Origin: Thermoleophilia bacterium
Lineage (GTDB): Bacteria; Actinomycetota; Thermoleophilia; Gaiellales; Gaiellaceae
DNA length: 9,501 bases
NCBI GenBank assembly: GCA_025934335.1
Contig: JAICYG010000100.1
Span: 1 to 9,501 of the forward strand
Reading direction: 5' to 3'
The notes under the pieces: generated by a model
The model's database searches: none
The model's input: only the letters and a program-made list of their open reading frames with translations
What the model was told of the DNA's origin: nothing
Program-made: the position numbers and the translations under genes
Part shown: positions 1-6,654 of the stretch, in pieces
How positions within the stretch are numbered: the stretch's first letter is position 1
Layout of the letters: the number at the start of each line of letters is the position of its first letter

Positions 1-1760
1 AGGAGTCGCTCGGCCGCACGCTCCGCGAGGTCGCGCCGCGCGTGCCCGAGCTCCTCGTGGTATCGCGCCGCCTGCTCGAGGTGATAGCCGACGATCTCGT
101 CGAGCTCGATCAGCTCGCGCGCATGGTCGAGCAGCCAGTCCGCGAACCGCTCGTGCAGGTCGGCTCGCGTCTCCTTCGGCAGCGCGTCGTACGCGGCGTC
201 CCGGATCAGCAGGTGGCGGAAGCGGAACGCCTGCTCGCCCGCGAGCGTCGGCGGGGCAGGATGGATCAGCTCCTTCCGGACGAGTCCCACGAGCTGCGGG
301 TCCACCTCGGCGGTTCGCGCGAGCTCGGCGACGGCGCCCCGGTGGAACAACTGACCCTCGACCGCGCCGCGCTCGATCACGGCGCGCTCGTCGCTCTGGA
401 GCTGGTCGATCCGCGCCTGGAGCAGTGCCTGCACCGTTCCCGGAACACGCACGTCGCCGTCCTCGTGGACGAGCGCCACCATCTCCTCCACGAAGAGTGG
501 GTTTCCATCGGCCGCCGCCAAAATGCGCTCCTGCACGTCAGCGGCGACGCCGCCGTGCACGGCGATCAGCGCGGCGCAGTCGTCGGGCGGCAGCGGCTCG
601 AGCAGGATCGTGGTCGCGTTCAGCTTCCCGCCGCCCCAGCCGGGCCGTTTGTCGAGCAGCTCGGGCCGGGCGACGCAGAGGAGCAGGATCGGTGCGCCGC
701 GTGACAGGTCGGCGATGTGGTCGACGAGATCGAGGAACGTCTCCTCGCCCCACTGCACGTCGTCGAACAGAACGACGAGCGGTCGGTCGGCGGCCACCTC
801 CTCGAGGAGCGTCCGCACCGCCCACGGCACCTCGTTGGGCAGCGTGCCGCCGTCGACGACGCGTTGCAGCGTCTCGTCGGCCCGCGCTCCGAGCTGCTTG
901 AGGATCGAGACGACCGGCCAGAACGTGATTCCCTCGCCGTAGTCCAGGCAGCGCCCCTCGAGCACCGTCGCCTCGAGCGAGCCGAGGAGCTCCTCGACGA
1001 GGCGGGACTTGCCGACGCCGGCGGCGCCCAGGAGCGTGAACAGGTGACAGCGCCGCTCGCGCACGACGCGGTCGAACGCGCGGCGCAGCTGGTCGAGCTC
1101 GTCGCGGCGGCCGACCAAGGGCGTGTCGAGGCGGCGAGCGATCGCCGCAGCCTCCAGATCCACGTCGATGAGACGGAACGCGTCCACCGGCTCCGGCTTG
1201 CCCTTTGCCGTCACCGGGGCCGGTGTGACGCGGATGGCGTCCCGCACGAGCCGGCGGGTCTCGGCGCCGATCAGCACGTCCCCCGGCTCCGCCGCCTGCT
1301 CGAGCCGGGCCGCGACGTTGACGGCGTCACCCGTCACGAGCGTGTCGCCCTCGCCTGTCACCACGTCGCCGGTGTTGACGCCGATGCGCGCCTCGAGGCC
1401 GAGCTCCGGCACTGCCGCGCGCATCTCCCATGCCGCCCGCACGGCGCGAAGCGCGTCGTCCTCGTGCGCGATCGGGACGCCGAACACGGCCATGACCGCG
1501 TCGCCGACGAACTTCTCGACGGTTCCGCCGTGACGCTCGAGGATGGCCCGCATCTGGTCGTAGTAGGCGAGCATGCGCGCGCGCAGCGCCTCGGGATCGG
1601 TGGCGGAGCCGAGAGCGGTCGACCCGCTCAGGTCGCAGAAGACGACCGTGACGACCTTCCGCACCTCGCGCGGCGCTGCGGGCGCGGTGAGCCGCGCGCC
1701 GCAGTTGCCGCAGAACTTGAAGCCGTCCGGGTTCTCCTGCCCGCAGGCGGAGCAGCGCAT
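1..1760 (-). CDS. Zinc-ribbon / class III nucleotidyl cyclase / AAA ATPase protein, copy B (3' end off the window)
   Basis: This is a partial gene whose first 586 codons lie in the window; the frame is still open at the left edge. Reading the minus strand from the ATG at 1760 gives a zinc ribbon (Cys3, Cys6, Cys17, Cys20). A class III cyclase domain follows at about residues 35-200, with metal Asp43 (FCDLSGST), Lys83 and Asp87 (EKFVGD), and transition-state Asn148 and Arg152 (NVAARLEQ). A STAND/AAA-type ATPase domain follows, with Walker A GAAGVGKS (245-252), Walker B PLVVLFDD (about 327-334) and a GNPLFVEEM motif. The family makes cyclic nucleotide from NTP, probably cAMP, in the cytosol; the ATPase and TPR parts are thought to sense or regulate. 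It is paralogous to the gene at 1792-4716 and follows it by 31 bp on the same strand. The start is chosen because both copies begin MRC.ACGQENP and no Shine-Dalgarno is visible. All catalytic residues I can check are present, so the gene appears functional as far as it is seen. Confidence 0.93.
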   Translation of the reverse strand, partial: MRCSACGQENPDGFKFCGNCGARLTAPAAPREVRKVVTVVFCDLSGSTALGSATDPEALRARMLAYYDQMRAILERHGGTVEKFVGDAVMAVFGVPIAHEDDALRAVRAAWEMRAAVPELGLEARIGVNTGDVVTGEGDTLVTGDAVNVAARLEQAAEPGDVLIGAETRRLVRDAIRVTPAPVTAKGKPEPVDAFRLIDVDLEAAAIARRLDTPLVGRRDELDQLRRAFDRVVRERRCHLFTLLGAAGVGKSRLVEELLGSLEATVLEGRCLDYGEGITFWPVVSILKQLGARADETLQRVVDGGTLPNEVPWAVRTLLEEVAADRPLVVLFDDVQWGEETFLDLVDHIADLSRGAPILLLCVARPELLDKRPGWGGGKLNATTILLEPLPPDDCAALIAVHGGVAADVQERILAAADGNPLFVEEMVALVHEDGDVRVPGTVQALLQARIDQLQSDERAVIERGAVEGQLFHRGAVAELARTAEVDPQLVGLVRKELIHPAPPTLAGEQAFRFRHLLIRDAAYDALPKETRADLHERFADWLLDHARELIELDEIVGYHLEQAARYHEELGHARRDLAERAAERL

Positions 1761-3051
1761 CGTCGCCCGAATCTAGTGGACGGGCGTACTACTACGCCGG
1801 CAGCTCGGCCAGTAGCTCCCCGATGCGGGCCCCCCAGGCGACGTCGCCCTTGTGGCTCATCAGCTCGAGGGCGCGTTCGCCCCAGGCGAGCGCCTCGTCG
1901 CGCTGCCCGAGACGCGCGTGCACGTGCACCGCCGTCTCGTAGATCCAGCCACGGAGCTGGAACAGCTCGAGCGGCTCGTCCGTCTCGATCGCCAGTCGCA
2001 GCTCCGCGAGCGCGGTTTCCGCATCGCCCCGCCGGGACGCGAGCGCTGCTCGGACGGCGGCGAGACCGGCGACGTCGACGACGTCGCCGGGCGCGGACAG
2101 CTGCTCCGACCGTTCGACTGCTGCCTCCGCCTCGGCGACCCGTCCGACGCGCTCGAGCGCGAACGCGAGGTTCATCCCCGTCGTCGAGATGTAGATTCGC
2201 TCCTCGAGACGCTCGTAGTCCTCCATCGCCTGGAGGAGATCGGGAACTGCCCGCTCGATGTTCCCGTCGTGCTGCGCGATGAAGAGGGCCGTGTGGGCCG
2301 TCCCGATGGCGGTGATCAGGTCGCCGCGCTCGAGCGCCTCGTCTCGGCTGCGTGCGTTCTCCGCCCACGCAGCGGCGAAGTCTCCGCGCATTGCGTGCAG
2401 CCGGCCGAATGCCATCGGCATATCTGCCTCCTCGACGAGCCCGACGAGCTCGTCGACGGGCGTCATCCCCTGCACGAGGACGCTCGTCGCGCGGCGGCGA
2501 AGCTCCTTCGCGAGGCCCGGTGCCCCTGCGCGCAGGGCATGCTCGACTCCCTCCGCGTAGAGGCGGCCCGAGCTCGTCGCCTTCAGCTGCTGCCACTGCT
2601 CGAAGCCCAGGTAACGGCAGAGCACCGCCAGCCCCTCCTCGTCGCCCGCGGTTTCGAAGTGCCGGCGGACGGCGTCCTCGTCGAGTGGGATCTTGTCGCC
2701 GTGCAGCCACGCAAGCTCCGCGGCGAGGAGCAGGGCATAGCCTCGGCTGCGCTCGTCGTCGTGTTGGCGCAGCTCGTCGACGAGCGCAGCGGCGGCGGCC
2801 AGGTCGGCTCCCGCCGATAGCGCATAGAAGGCGTGGGGCACGAATGCGAGGCGAGTCTTCGAGCCGGCTTCCGTGAGCTCGAACGCGCGGAGCGCCAGCT
2901 TGCGCACCGCGCCGTGGTCGGCTCGCCCCGCAGCGGCCGCAGCCGCTCCGGCGAGCCGGCCGGCCGCTTCCTCGGCAAGCGCGGCATCGTGCTCGCCGAG
3001 CTCCGCCCGATACCGCGTCGCCTGCTCGAGGTGATAGCCGACGATCTCGTC
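69..3051. repeat. Tandem direct repeat formed by the two cyclase genes (period about 2.95 kb)
   Basis: The two paralogues are similar along the whole shared length at DNA and protein level. The longest exact match I checked is 33 bp, positions 69-101 and 3019-3051, encoding DEIVGYHLEQA in both copies. The offset is 2950 bp there and 2956 bp at the start codons, so copy A is only about two codons longer over this stretch. The conserved promoter-like block upstream is part of the duplicated unit. Divergence is substantial elsewhere, so the duplication is not recent. Confidence 0.8.
1770..1775 (-). promoter_or_regulatory. Candidate -10 element (TAGATT) for leaderless cyclase copy B
   Basis: On the minus strand, TAGATT lies 9 nt before the ATG at 1760, inside the 31-bp gap after the stop of the upstream cyclase gene. 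The surrounding block (forward 1769-1786) resembles the block before the paralogue (4724-4739): both read GAAT.TAGT then ACGGGCG, with a 2-bp length difference. That conservation outside the coding region supports a real promoter. No clear -35 is visible. Confidence 0.5.
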
Positions 3052-4716
3052 CCCCTCGATCAGGCCGCCTCGCCGGTCGACCCACCGCGCGAACCGCTCG
3101 TGCAGCTCCGCCCGCGTGCGCTTCGGCAGCGCGTCGTAGGCGGCGTCACGGACGAGGAGGTGCCGGAAGCGAAAGGCGTCTTCGTCGGCGAACGAGCCGG
3201 TGGACGGGCGGATCAGCTCCTTGCGGACGAGCGAGAGCAGGCGCTGCGGCACGTCCTCGCGGTCGGACTCGGCAGCGAGCGCCAGCACGGCGCCGCGATG
3301 GAACACCTCGCCCTCGACCGCGCCGCGCTCGATCACGGTGCGGTCCTCGACCGCGAGGCGGTCGAGGCGCGCCTGGAGGAGCGCGTGGATCGTCGGCGGC
3401 ACCGCGGCGGCCGTATCCGTCTCGCGGAGCATCGCCACCATCTCCTCCACGAAGAGCGGGTTTCCCTGCGCCGAGGCGAGCAGCCGGCGGTGCGTCTCGC
3501 CGTCGAGCTCTGCCCCGTCGAGGAGACCGGCGAGTAGCTCCTCGACGTCGTCGTCGCCGAGCGGCTCGAGCAGGATCGTCTCGGCGTTGAGCTTCCCGCC
3601 GCCCCACGACGGCCGGTCGTCGAGCAGCTCCGGTCGCGCAATGCAGAGCAGGAGGATCGGCGCACCCCGTGACCAGTCGGCCACGTGCTCGAGCGCGTCC
3701 AGGAACGGCGGCTCGGCCCACTGCAGGTCGTCGACGACGACCACGAGCGGCCCCTCACCTGCACGCGTCTCGAGCAGCCGCCGGAATGCCAGCTGGGTGT
3801 CTGACGCCGACGAGCCGACGACCTGCGCGACGTCACCGCCGAGCGCGAGCACGATCTCCACGAGTGGCCAGTACGTGATCCCGTCGCCGTAGGGGAGGCA
3901 GCGGCCGCGGACGACGGTCGTGTCGGTCACCGACGTCAGGAAGTCGAGCGCCAGCCGCGACTTGCCGACGCCGGCAGTCCCGAGCAGGGTGAAGAGGCGG
4001 CACGTTCGGTCGAAGACAACCTGCTCGTACGCCGAGCGGAGCCGCTGCCGCTCGAGACGCCGGCCCACGAGAGGCGCGTCGAGTCGACGCGCCACCGGTT
4101 CTGCGCCGGCGTCGACGTCCTCGAGCAGGTACGCCTCGACCGGGAGCCCCTTGCCCTTCGCCTCGACGAGCGTGGGCTCGACGCGGACGGCGTCTCGCAC
4201 GAGCCGCCGGGTCTCGGCGCCCAGGAGCACCTGCCCGGGCGCGGCCGCCTGCTCGAGCCGGGCGGCGACGTTGACCGCGTCTCCGGTGACGAGCGTGTCG
4301 CCCTCGCCGGTCACGACCTCACCGGTATTGACGCCGATCCGCGCCTCGAGACCGAGCGCCGGCACGGCCGCGCGCATCTCCCAGGCGGCGCGGACGGCGC
4401 GCACCGCGTCGTCCTCGTGCGCGACCGGGACGCCGAAGACCGCCATCACGGCGTCGCCGACGAACTTCTCGACCGTGCCACCGTGCCGCTCCAGGATCGT
4501 GCGCATCTCCTCGTAGTACGACCGCATCGTCGTTCGCAGTGCCTCGGGGTCTACACGGTCGCCGAGCGCCGTTGAGCCGGCGAGGTCGCAGAACACCACG
4601 GTCACCACCTTGCGTACCTCGCGCAGGGCAGGAGCGTCGTCGTCGAGCAGCGCGCCGCAGCTGCCGCAGAAGCGGAACCCGGCCGGGTTCTCCTGCCCGC
4701 ACGCTGCGCAGCGCAT
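1792..4716 (-). CDS. Zinc-ribbon / class III nucleotidyl cyclase / AAA ATPase / TPR protein, copy A (complete)
   Basis: This 974-aa protein is probably a cytosolic signal transducer that makes a cyclic nucleotide, likely cAMP. Domains in order are a zinc ribbon (Cys3, Cys6, Cys17, Cys20), a class III cyclase domain (about 35-200), a STAND/AAA_16-like ATPase domain (about 214-480) with a helical linker to about 570, and an Ala/Leu/Glu-rich, TPR-like C-terminus (about 590-974). The cyclase domain has metal Asp44 and Asp88, Lys84, and Asn149/Arg153 in NVAARLEQ. The ATPase domain has Walker A GTAGVGKS (246-253), Walker B LVVVVDD (324-330), GNPLFVEE (418-425) and RHLLVRDAAYDAL (518-530). The residue aligned with the adenine-specifying Asp/Thr of other class III cyclases appears to be Leu142, so base preference is not certain. 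The frame is open back to 5769, but that extension runs antisense through the acetyltransferase gene; the ATG at 4716 matches the paralogue's start. There is no C-terminal HTH, unlike LuxR/MalT-type STAND regulators. Confidence 0.95.
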   Translation of the reverse strand: MRCAACGQENPAGFRFCGSCGALLDDDAPALREVRKVVTVVFCDLAGSTALGDRVDPEALRTTMRSYYEEMRTILERHGGTVEKFVGDAVMAVFGVPVAHEDDAVRAVRAAWEMRAAVPALGLEARIGVNTGEVVTGEGDTLVTGDAVNVAARLEQAAAPGQVLLGAETRRLVRDAVRVEPTLVEAKGKGLPVEAYLLEDVDAGAEPVARRLDAPLVGRRLERQRLRSAYEQVVFDRTCRLFTLLGTAGVGKSRLALDFLTSVTDTTVVRGRCLPYGDGITYWPLVEIVLALGGDVAQVVGSSASDTQLAFRRLLETRAGEGPLVVVVDDLQWAEPPFLDALEHVADWSRGAPILLLCIARPELLDDRPSWGGGKLNAETILLEPLGDDDVEELLAGLLDGAELDGETHRRLLASAQGNPLFVEEMVAMLRETDTAAAVPPTIHALLQARLDRLAVEDRTVIERGAVEGEVFHRGAVLALAAESDREDVPQRLLSLVRKELIRPSTGSFADEDAFRFRHLLVRDAAYDALPKRTRAELHERFARWVDRRGGLIEGDEIVGYHLEQATRYRAELGEHDAALAEEAAGRLAGAAAAAAGRADHGAVRKLALRAFELTEAGSKTRLAFVPHAFYALSAGADLAAAAALVDELRQHDDERSRGYALLLAAELAWLHGDKIPLDEDAVRRHFETAGDEEGLAVLCRYLGFEQWQQLKATSSGRLYAEGVEHALRAGAPGLAKELRRRATSVLVQGMTPVDELVGLVEEADMPMAFGRLHAMRGDFAAAWAENARSRDEALERGDLITAIGTAHTALFIAQHDGNIERAVPDLLQAMEDYERLEERIYISTTGMNLAFALERVGRVAEAEAAVERSEQLSAPGDVVDVAGLAAVRAALASRRGDAETALAELRLAIETDEPLELFQLRGWIYETAVHVHARLGQRDEALAWGERALELMSHKGDVAWGARIGELLAELPA

Positions 4717-4724
4717 CGCAACAG

Positions 4725-4730
4725 AATGTA
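4725..4730 (-). promoter_or_regulatory. Candidate -10 element (TACATT) for leaderless cyclase copy A
   Basis: On the minus strand, TACATT lies 8 nt before the ATG at 4716, and no Shine-Dalgarno is present. The flanking block CGCCCGTACTACATTC recurs with small changes before the paralogous gene. TA dinucleotides are scarce in this GC-rich DNA, which makes the placement more meaningful. A -35 would fall at or near the start of the divergent acetyltransferase gene; none matching TTGACA is visible. Confidence 0.5.
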
Positions 4731-4740
4731 GTACGGGCGG

Positions 4741-4746
4741 TAGCTT
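4741..4746 (+). promoter_or_regulatory. Candidate -10 element (TAGCTT) for leaderless acetyltransferase gene
   Basis: TAGCTT ends 6 nt before the ATG at 4753, the spacing expected when transcription begins at the start codon. No Shine-Dalgarno is present. Only 10 bp separate this hexamer from the oppositely oriented -10 of the cyclase gene. No convincing -35 is visible. Confidence 0.45.
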
Positions 4747-4752
4747 GATGCG

Positions 4753-5511
4753 ATGAGCGGTGACCCCTGGCTCGAGCTCGCCGAGAACGCGAACACGTAC
4801 ACGCCGCTCGGCCCGAAGGACGAGCGCATCGTGACGGGCCGGTACGTCCTCTGGCTCGGACCGGGAGCGGATCCCGGCTGGAACGTCGCGCAGCGCTTCC
4901 GCTTCGAGCCGGACGAGCTGGAGGAGGTACGGGCGGAGATCCGCGGTCACGTGCGCGAGCGCGGCCGCGCTGCCTGCAGCTGGGAGGTGGGAACGCACGC
5001 CCGGCCGGGAGACCTCGTCGAGCGGCTGCACGCGCTCGGGCTCGTCGACGACGAGCCGACCTCGCTGGCGGTGGGAATGGTGCTGAGCGAGCCGCCGGCG
5101 CGCGGGCCCGCGGGGGTCGAGGTGCGCCGCGTGGAGACCGACGACGAGTGGTTCGAGGCGGAGAGGATCGCCGCGATCGCGTTTGGCATGAAGAAGACGC
5201 CGAAACGCCGCAGGTACTTCCCCGATCCGAACAACGCGATCTACCTCGCCTACGTCGACGGGCGTCCCGTGGCCCGCGGCTCGGCGGCGTTCGGTGAGCG
5301 AGGGGCGACGCTCTTCGGCGGCTCGACGCTGCCCGAGGCGCGTGGCCGCGGCGCCTACCGCGCGCTCGTCGCCGCCCGCTGGGACGACGCAGTCGCGCGC
5401 GGCATCCCCGTGCTCGTCACCCAGGCAGGGCCGATGTCGCGGCCGATCCTCGCGCGGCTCGGCTTCCGCGAGGTGTGCGAGATCCGCATCCTCGTCGATC
5501 GCTTCGGGTGA
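4753..5511 (+). CDS. GNAT-family N-acetyltransferase
   Basis: This 252-aa protein has a C-terminal GNAT fold that transfers an acetyl group from acetyl-CoA to an unknown amine substrate. Recognisable parts are IYLAYVDGRPVARGSAAF (163-180, the beta strands before motif A), then GGSTLPEARGRGAYRALV (189-206), which carries the R-G-x-G-A/Y pyrophosphate-binding loop of motif A. SRPILARLGFREV (229-241) follows, the usual ...LGF motif B region near the C-terminus. The first 120 residues or so are less clear and may be a degenerate second GNAT-like half or a substrate domain. There is no signal peptide or membrane segment, so it is probably cytosolic. The ATG at 4753 is the first in-frame ATG; the ATG at 4748 stops after two codons. 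It is divergent from the cyclase gene with only 36 bp between start codons. The substrate cannot be told from sequence. Confidence 0.85.
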   Translation: MSGDPWLELAENANTYTPLGPKDERIVTGRYVLWLGPGADPGWNVAQRFRFEPDELEEVRAEIRGHVRERGRAACSWEVGTHARPGDLVERLHALGLVDDEPTSLAVGMVLSEPPARGPAGVEVRRVETDDEWFEAERIAAIAFGMKKTPKRRRYFPDPNNAIYLAYVDGRPVARGSAAFGERGATLFGGSTLPEARGRGAYRALVAARWDDAVARGIPVLVTQAGPMSRPILARLGFREVCEIRILVDRFG

Positions 5512-5769
5512 GGATGCTCCCGTGCGGTGAGCGCCAGCGGCCCGCTCGCGAGCGTCCGGGGCGTCCGCTCGGAGTAGGTCTGCCCCTGCGCAAGCTCGAG
5601 CGCGTTCGCCTCGTCGCGTGTCAGTCGCACCGCGAACGGCCGCGACGGCGTCTGCTCGAACGCCTGGACGTGCCGGCCGCTGCGGCAGAGGCGTGGCGAG
5701 CGCGACCACCGCGGCCCCGGGCAGGATCAGCTTGTGTGCTTTGTTCACAGGCGTCATGAACAAGTACAT
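5512..5769 (-). pseudogene. Possible frameshifted small secreted-protein gene
   Basis: This is a weak call. On the minus strand, GAGGT (5780-5776) sits 6 nt before an ATG at 5769. The peptide begins MYLFMTPVNKAHKLILPG and continues AAVVALATPLPQ: basic residues then a hydrophobic core, like a signal peptide. Good third-position G/C bias in this frame fades after about 30 codons. From about 5690 a different frame of the same strand takes over with strong third-position G/C and balanced composition (RHVQAFEQTPSRPFAVRLTR onward to about 5520). Joining the two needs a one-base skip, so this could be a frameshifted relic, a sequencing error or coincidence. No stop closes the second frame before it runs antisense into the acetyltransferase gene, so the 3' end is unknown. 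I recognise no family. Confidence 0.25.
5741..5763. promoter_or_regulatory. Inverted repeat upstream of the ABC operon (possible operator)
   Basis: TTGTTCA (5741-5747) and its exact reverse complement TGAACAA (5757-5763) flank a 9-bp spacer. The half-site centres are 16 bp apart, suitable for a dimeric DNA-binding protein. The element lies in an AT-rich patch (about 5730-5800), 57 bp upstream of the ABC ATPase start, and also inside the first codons of the doubtful minus-strand gene. The spacer is too long and the stem too AT-rich for a good terminator. Confidence 0.4.
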
Positions 5770-5807
5770 AAAGAAACCTCATCCCCCAAATAAGACCTGT
5801 TCGCGGG

Positions 5808-5813
5808 TAGCGT
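5808..5813 (+). promoter_or_regulatory. Candidate -10 element (TAGCGT) for leaderless ABC ATPase gene
   Basis: TAGCGT ends 7 nt before the ATG at 5821, again the leaderless spacing. The intervening AGGGCGG is purine-rich but touches the start codon, too close to act as a normal Shine-Dalgarno. No clear -35 is visible. Confidence 0.4.
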
Positions 5814-5820
5814 AGGGCGG

Positions 5821-6654
5821 ATGCCTCCGGTCCTCGCCGCCCGCGGGCTCGAGAAGCGCTACCGGCGCGTCCAGGCGCTCGCGGGCGTCGACCTCGAGGT
5901 CGCCCCGGGACAGCTCGTGGGGCTGCTCGGCCCGAACGGCGCCGGCAAGTCGACGCTCGTCAAGATCGCGTGCGGGCTCGTCCGAGCGACGGGCGGGACG
6001 GTCGAGGTCGCCGGCGCGCCGGCGGGCTCAGTGCAGGCGCGGCGGGCGCTCGGCTACCTGGCCGAGCTCTTCCGCTTCCCGGCCTGGATGAGCGCCGACG
6101 AGGTGCTGACCCTGCACCAGCGCCTGACCGGCGCCACGGGCGGCGAGGCGGAGCGCGTGGAGCTGCTCGAGCTCGTCGGCCTGCCGGATGCACGAAGGAC
6201 GCGCGTCGCGGCGATGTCGAAGGGGATGCAGCAGCGCCTCGGGATCGCGCAGGCGCTCGTCGGCGGGCCGCCGCTGCTGCTGCTCGACGAGCCGACGAGC
6301 GCCCTCGACCCGGCCGGCCGCCGCGTGGTGCGCGGGCTGCTCGAGCAGCTGCGGGAGCGGGGAACGTCGGTGCTCCTCAACTCGCACCTTCTCTCGGAGG
6401 TGGAGCTCGTCTGCGACCACGTCGTGATCGTCGACCGCGGCCGGGTCGTCGCCGCGGGCACGCCCGCCGAGCTGCGCCGCGAGGGCGGGGTGGAGGTCGA
6501 GACCGCAAACGGCACCCGCCGTTTCGCCGACGCCCGCCGCGCCGATGTGCCCCGCCTCGTGCGCGAGCTCGTTGCCGCCGGCGAGGACGTCTACGAGGTG
6601 CGCGTCGTCACCTCGACGCTCGAGGAGGCCTATCTGGAGGTGGTCGAGGAGTGA
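5821..6654 (+). CDS. ABC transporter ATP-binding protein
   Basis: This 277-aa protein is the nucleotide-binding subunit of an ABC-2 type exporter and would sit on the inner face of the membrane. Visible motifs are Walker A GPNGAGKS (37-44), a Q-loop region GYLAELFRFP (78-87) that lacks the usual Gln, a signature MSKGMQQRL (132-140; MSKGM instead of LSGGQ, common in ABC-2 exporter ATPases), Walker B PLLLLDEP (151-158), D-loop SALD (160-163) and switch His189 (NSHLLSE). The last 70 residues or so form a C-terminal extension typical of this group (ending EEAYLEVVEE). Its stop overlaps the start of the permease gene, so the two are translationally coupled. The substrate is unknown; relatives export drugs, lipids, peptides or ions. 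Confidence 0.95.
   Translation: MPPVLAARGLEKRYRRVQALAGVDLEVAPGQLVGLLGPNGAGKSTLVKIACGLVRATGGTVEVAGAPAGSVQARRALGYLAELFRFPAWMSADEVLTLHQRLTGATGGEAERVELLELVGLPDARRTRVAAMSKGMQQRLGIAQALVGGPPLLLLDEPTSALDPAGRRVVRGLLEQLRERGTSVLLNSHLLSEVELVCDHVVIVDRGRVVAAGTPAELRREGGVEVETANGTRRFADARRADVPRLVRELVAAGEDVYEVRVVTSTLEEAYLEVVEE
6636..6643 (+). promoter_or_regulatory. Strong Shine-Dalgarno (GGAGGTGG) for the permease gene
   Basis: GGAGGTGG lies inside the 3' end of the ATPase gene; its GGAGGT core ends 9 nt before the GTG at 6651. It decides the permease start as the GTG that overlaps the ATPase stop (GTGA). It contrasts with the SD-less starts of the first genes of transcripts in this window. Confidence 0.7.

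Noticed and set aside
717..2282. Long plus-strand open frame of about 521 codons.
   Set aside because: It is antisense to the cyclase pair, crosses the gap between them, and its product is Arg/His/Ala-rich with no recognisable domain. It reflects high GC, not a gene.
1628..3085. Minus-strand open frame of about 485 codons in another frame of the cyclase genes.
   Set aside because: It overlaps two clear coding regions in a shifted frame and is extremely Arg/Gly/Ala-rich.
5603..5638. Inverted repeat CGTTCGC ... GCGAACG as a possible terminator after the acetyltransferase gene.
   Set aside because: The 22-nt loop is too large, there is no U-tract, and 7-bp GC-rich matches are expected by chance here.
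4717..5769. The open frame that would extend the complete cyclase to about 1325 residues, starting at 5769.
   Set aside because: The extension runs antisense through the well-supported acetyltransferase gene and has a composition typical of antisense translation. The paralogue starts at the equivalent of 4716 and a conserved promoter-like box lies just upstream.
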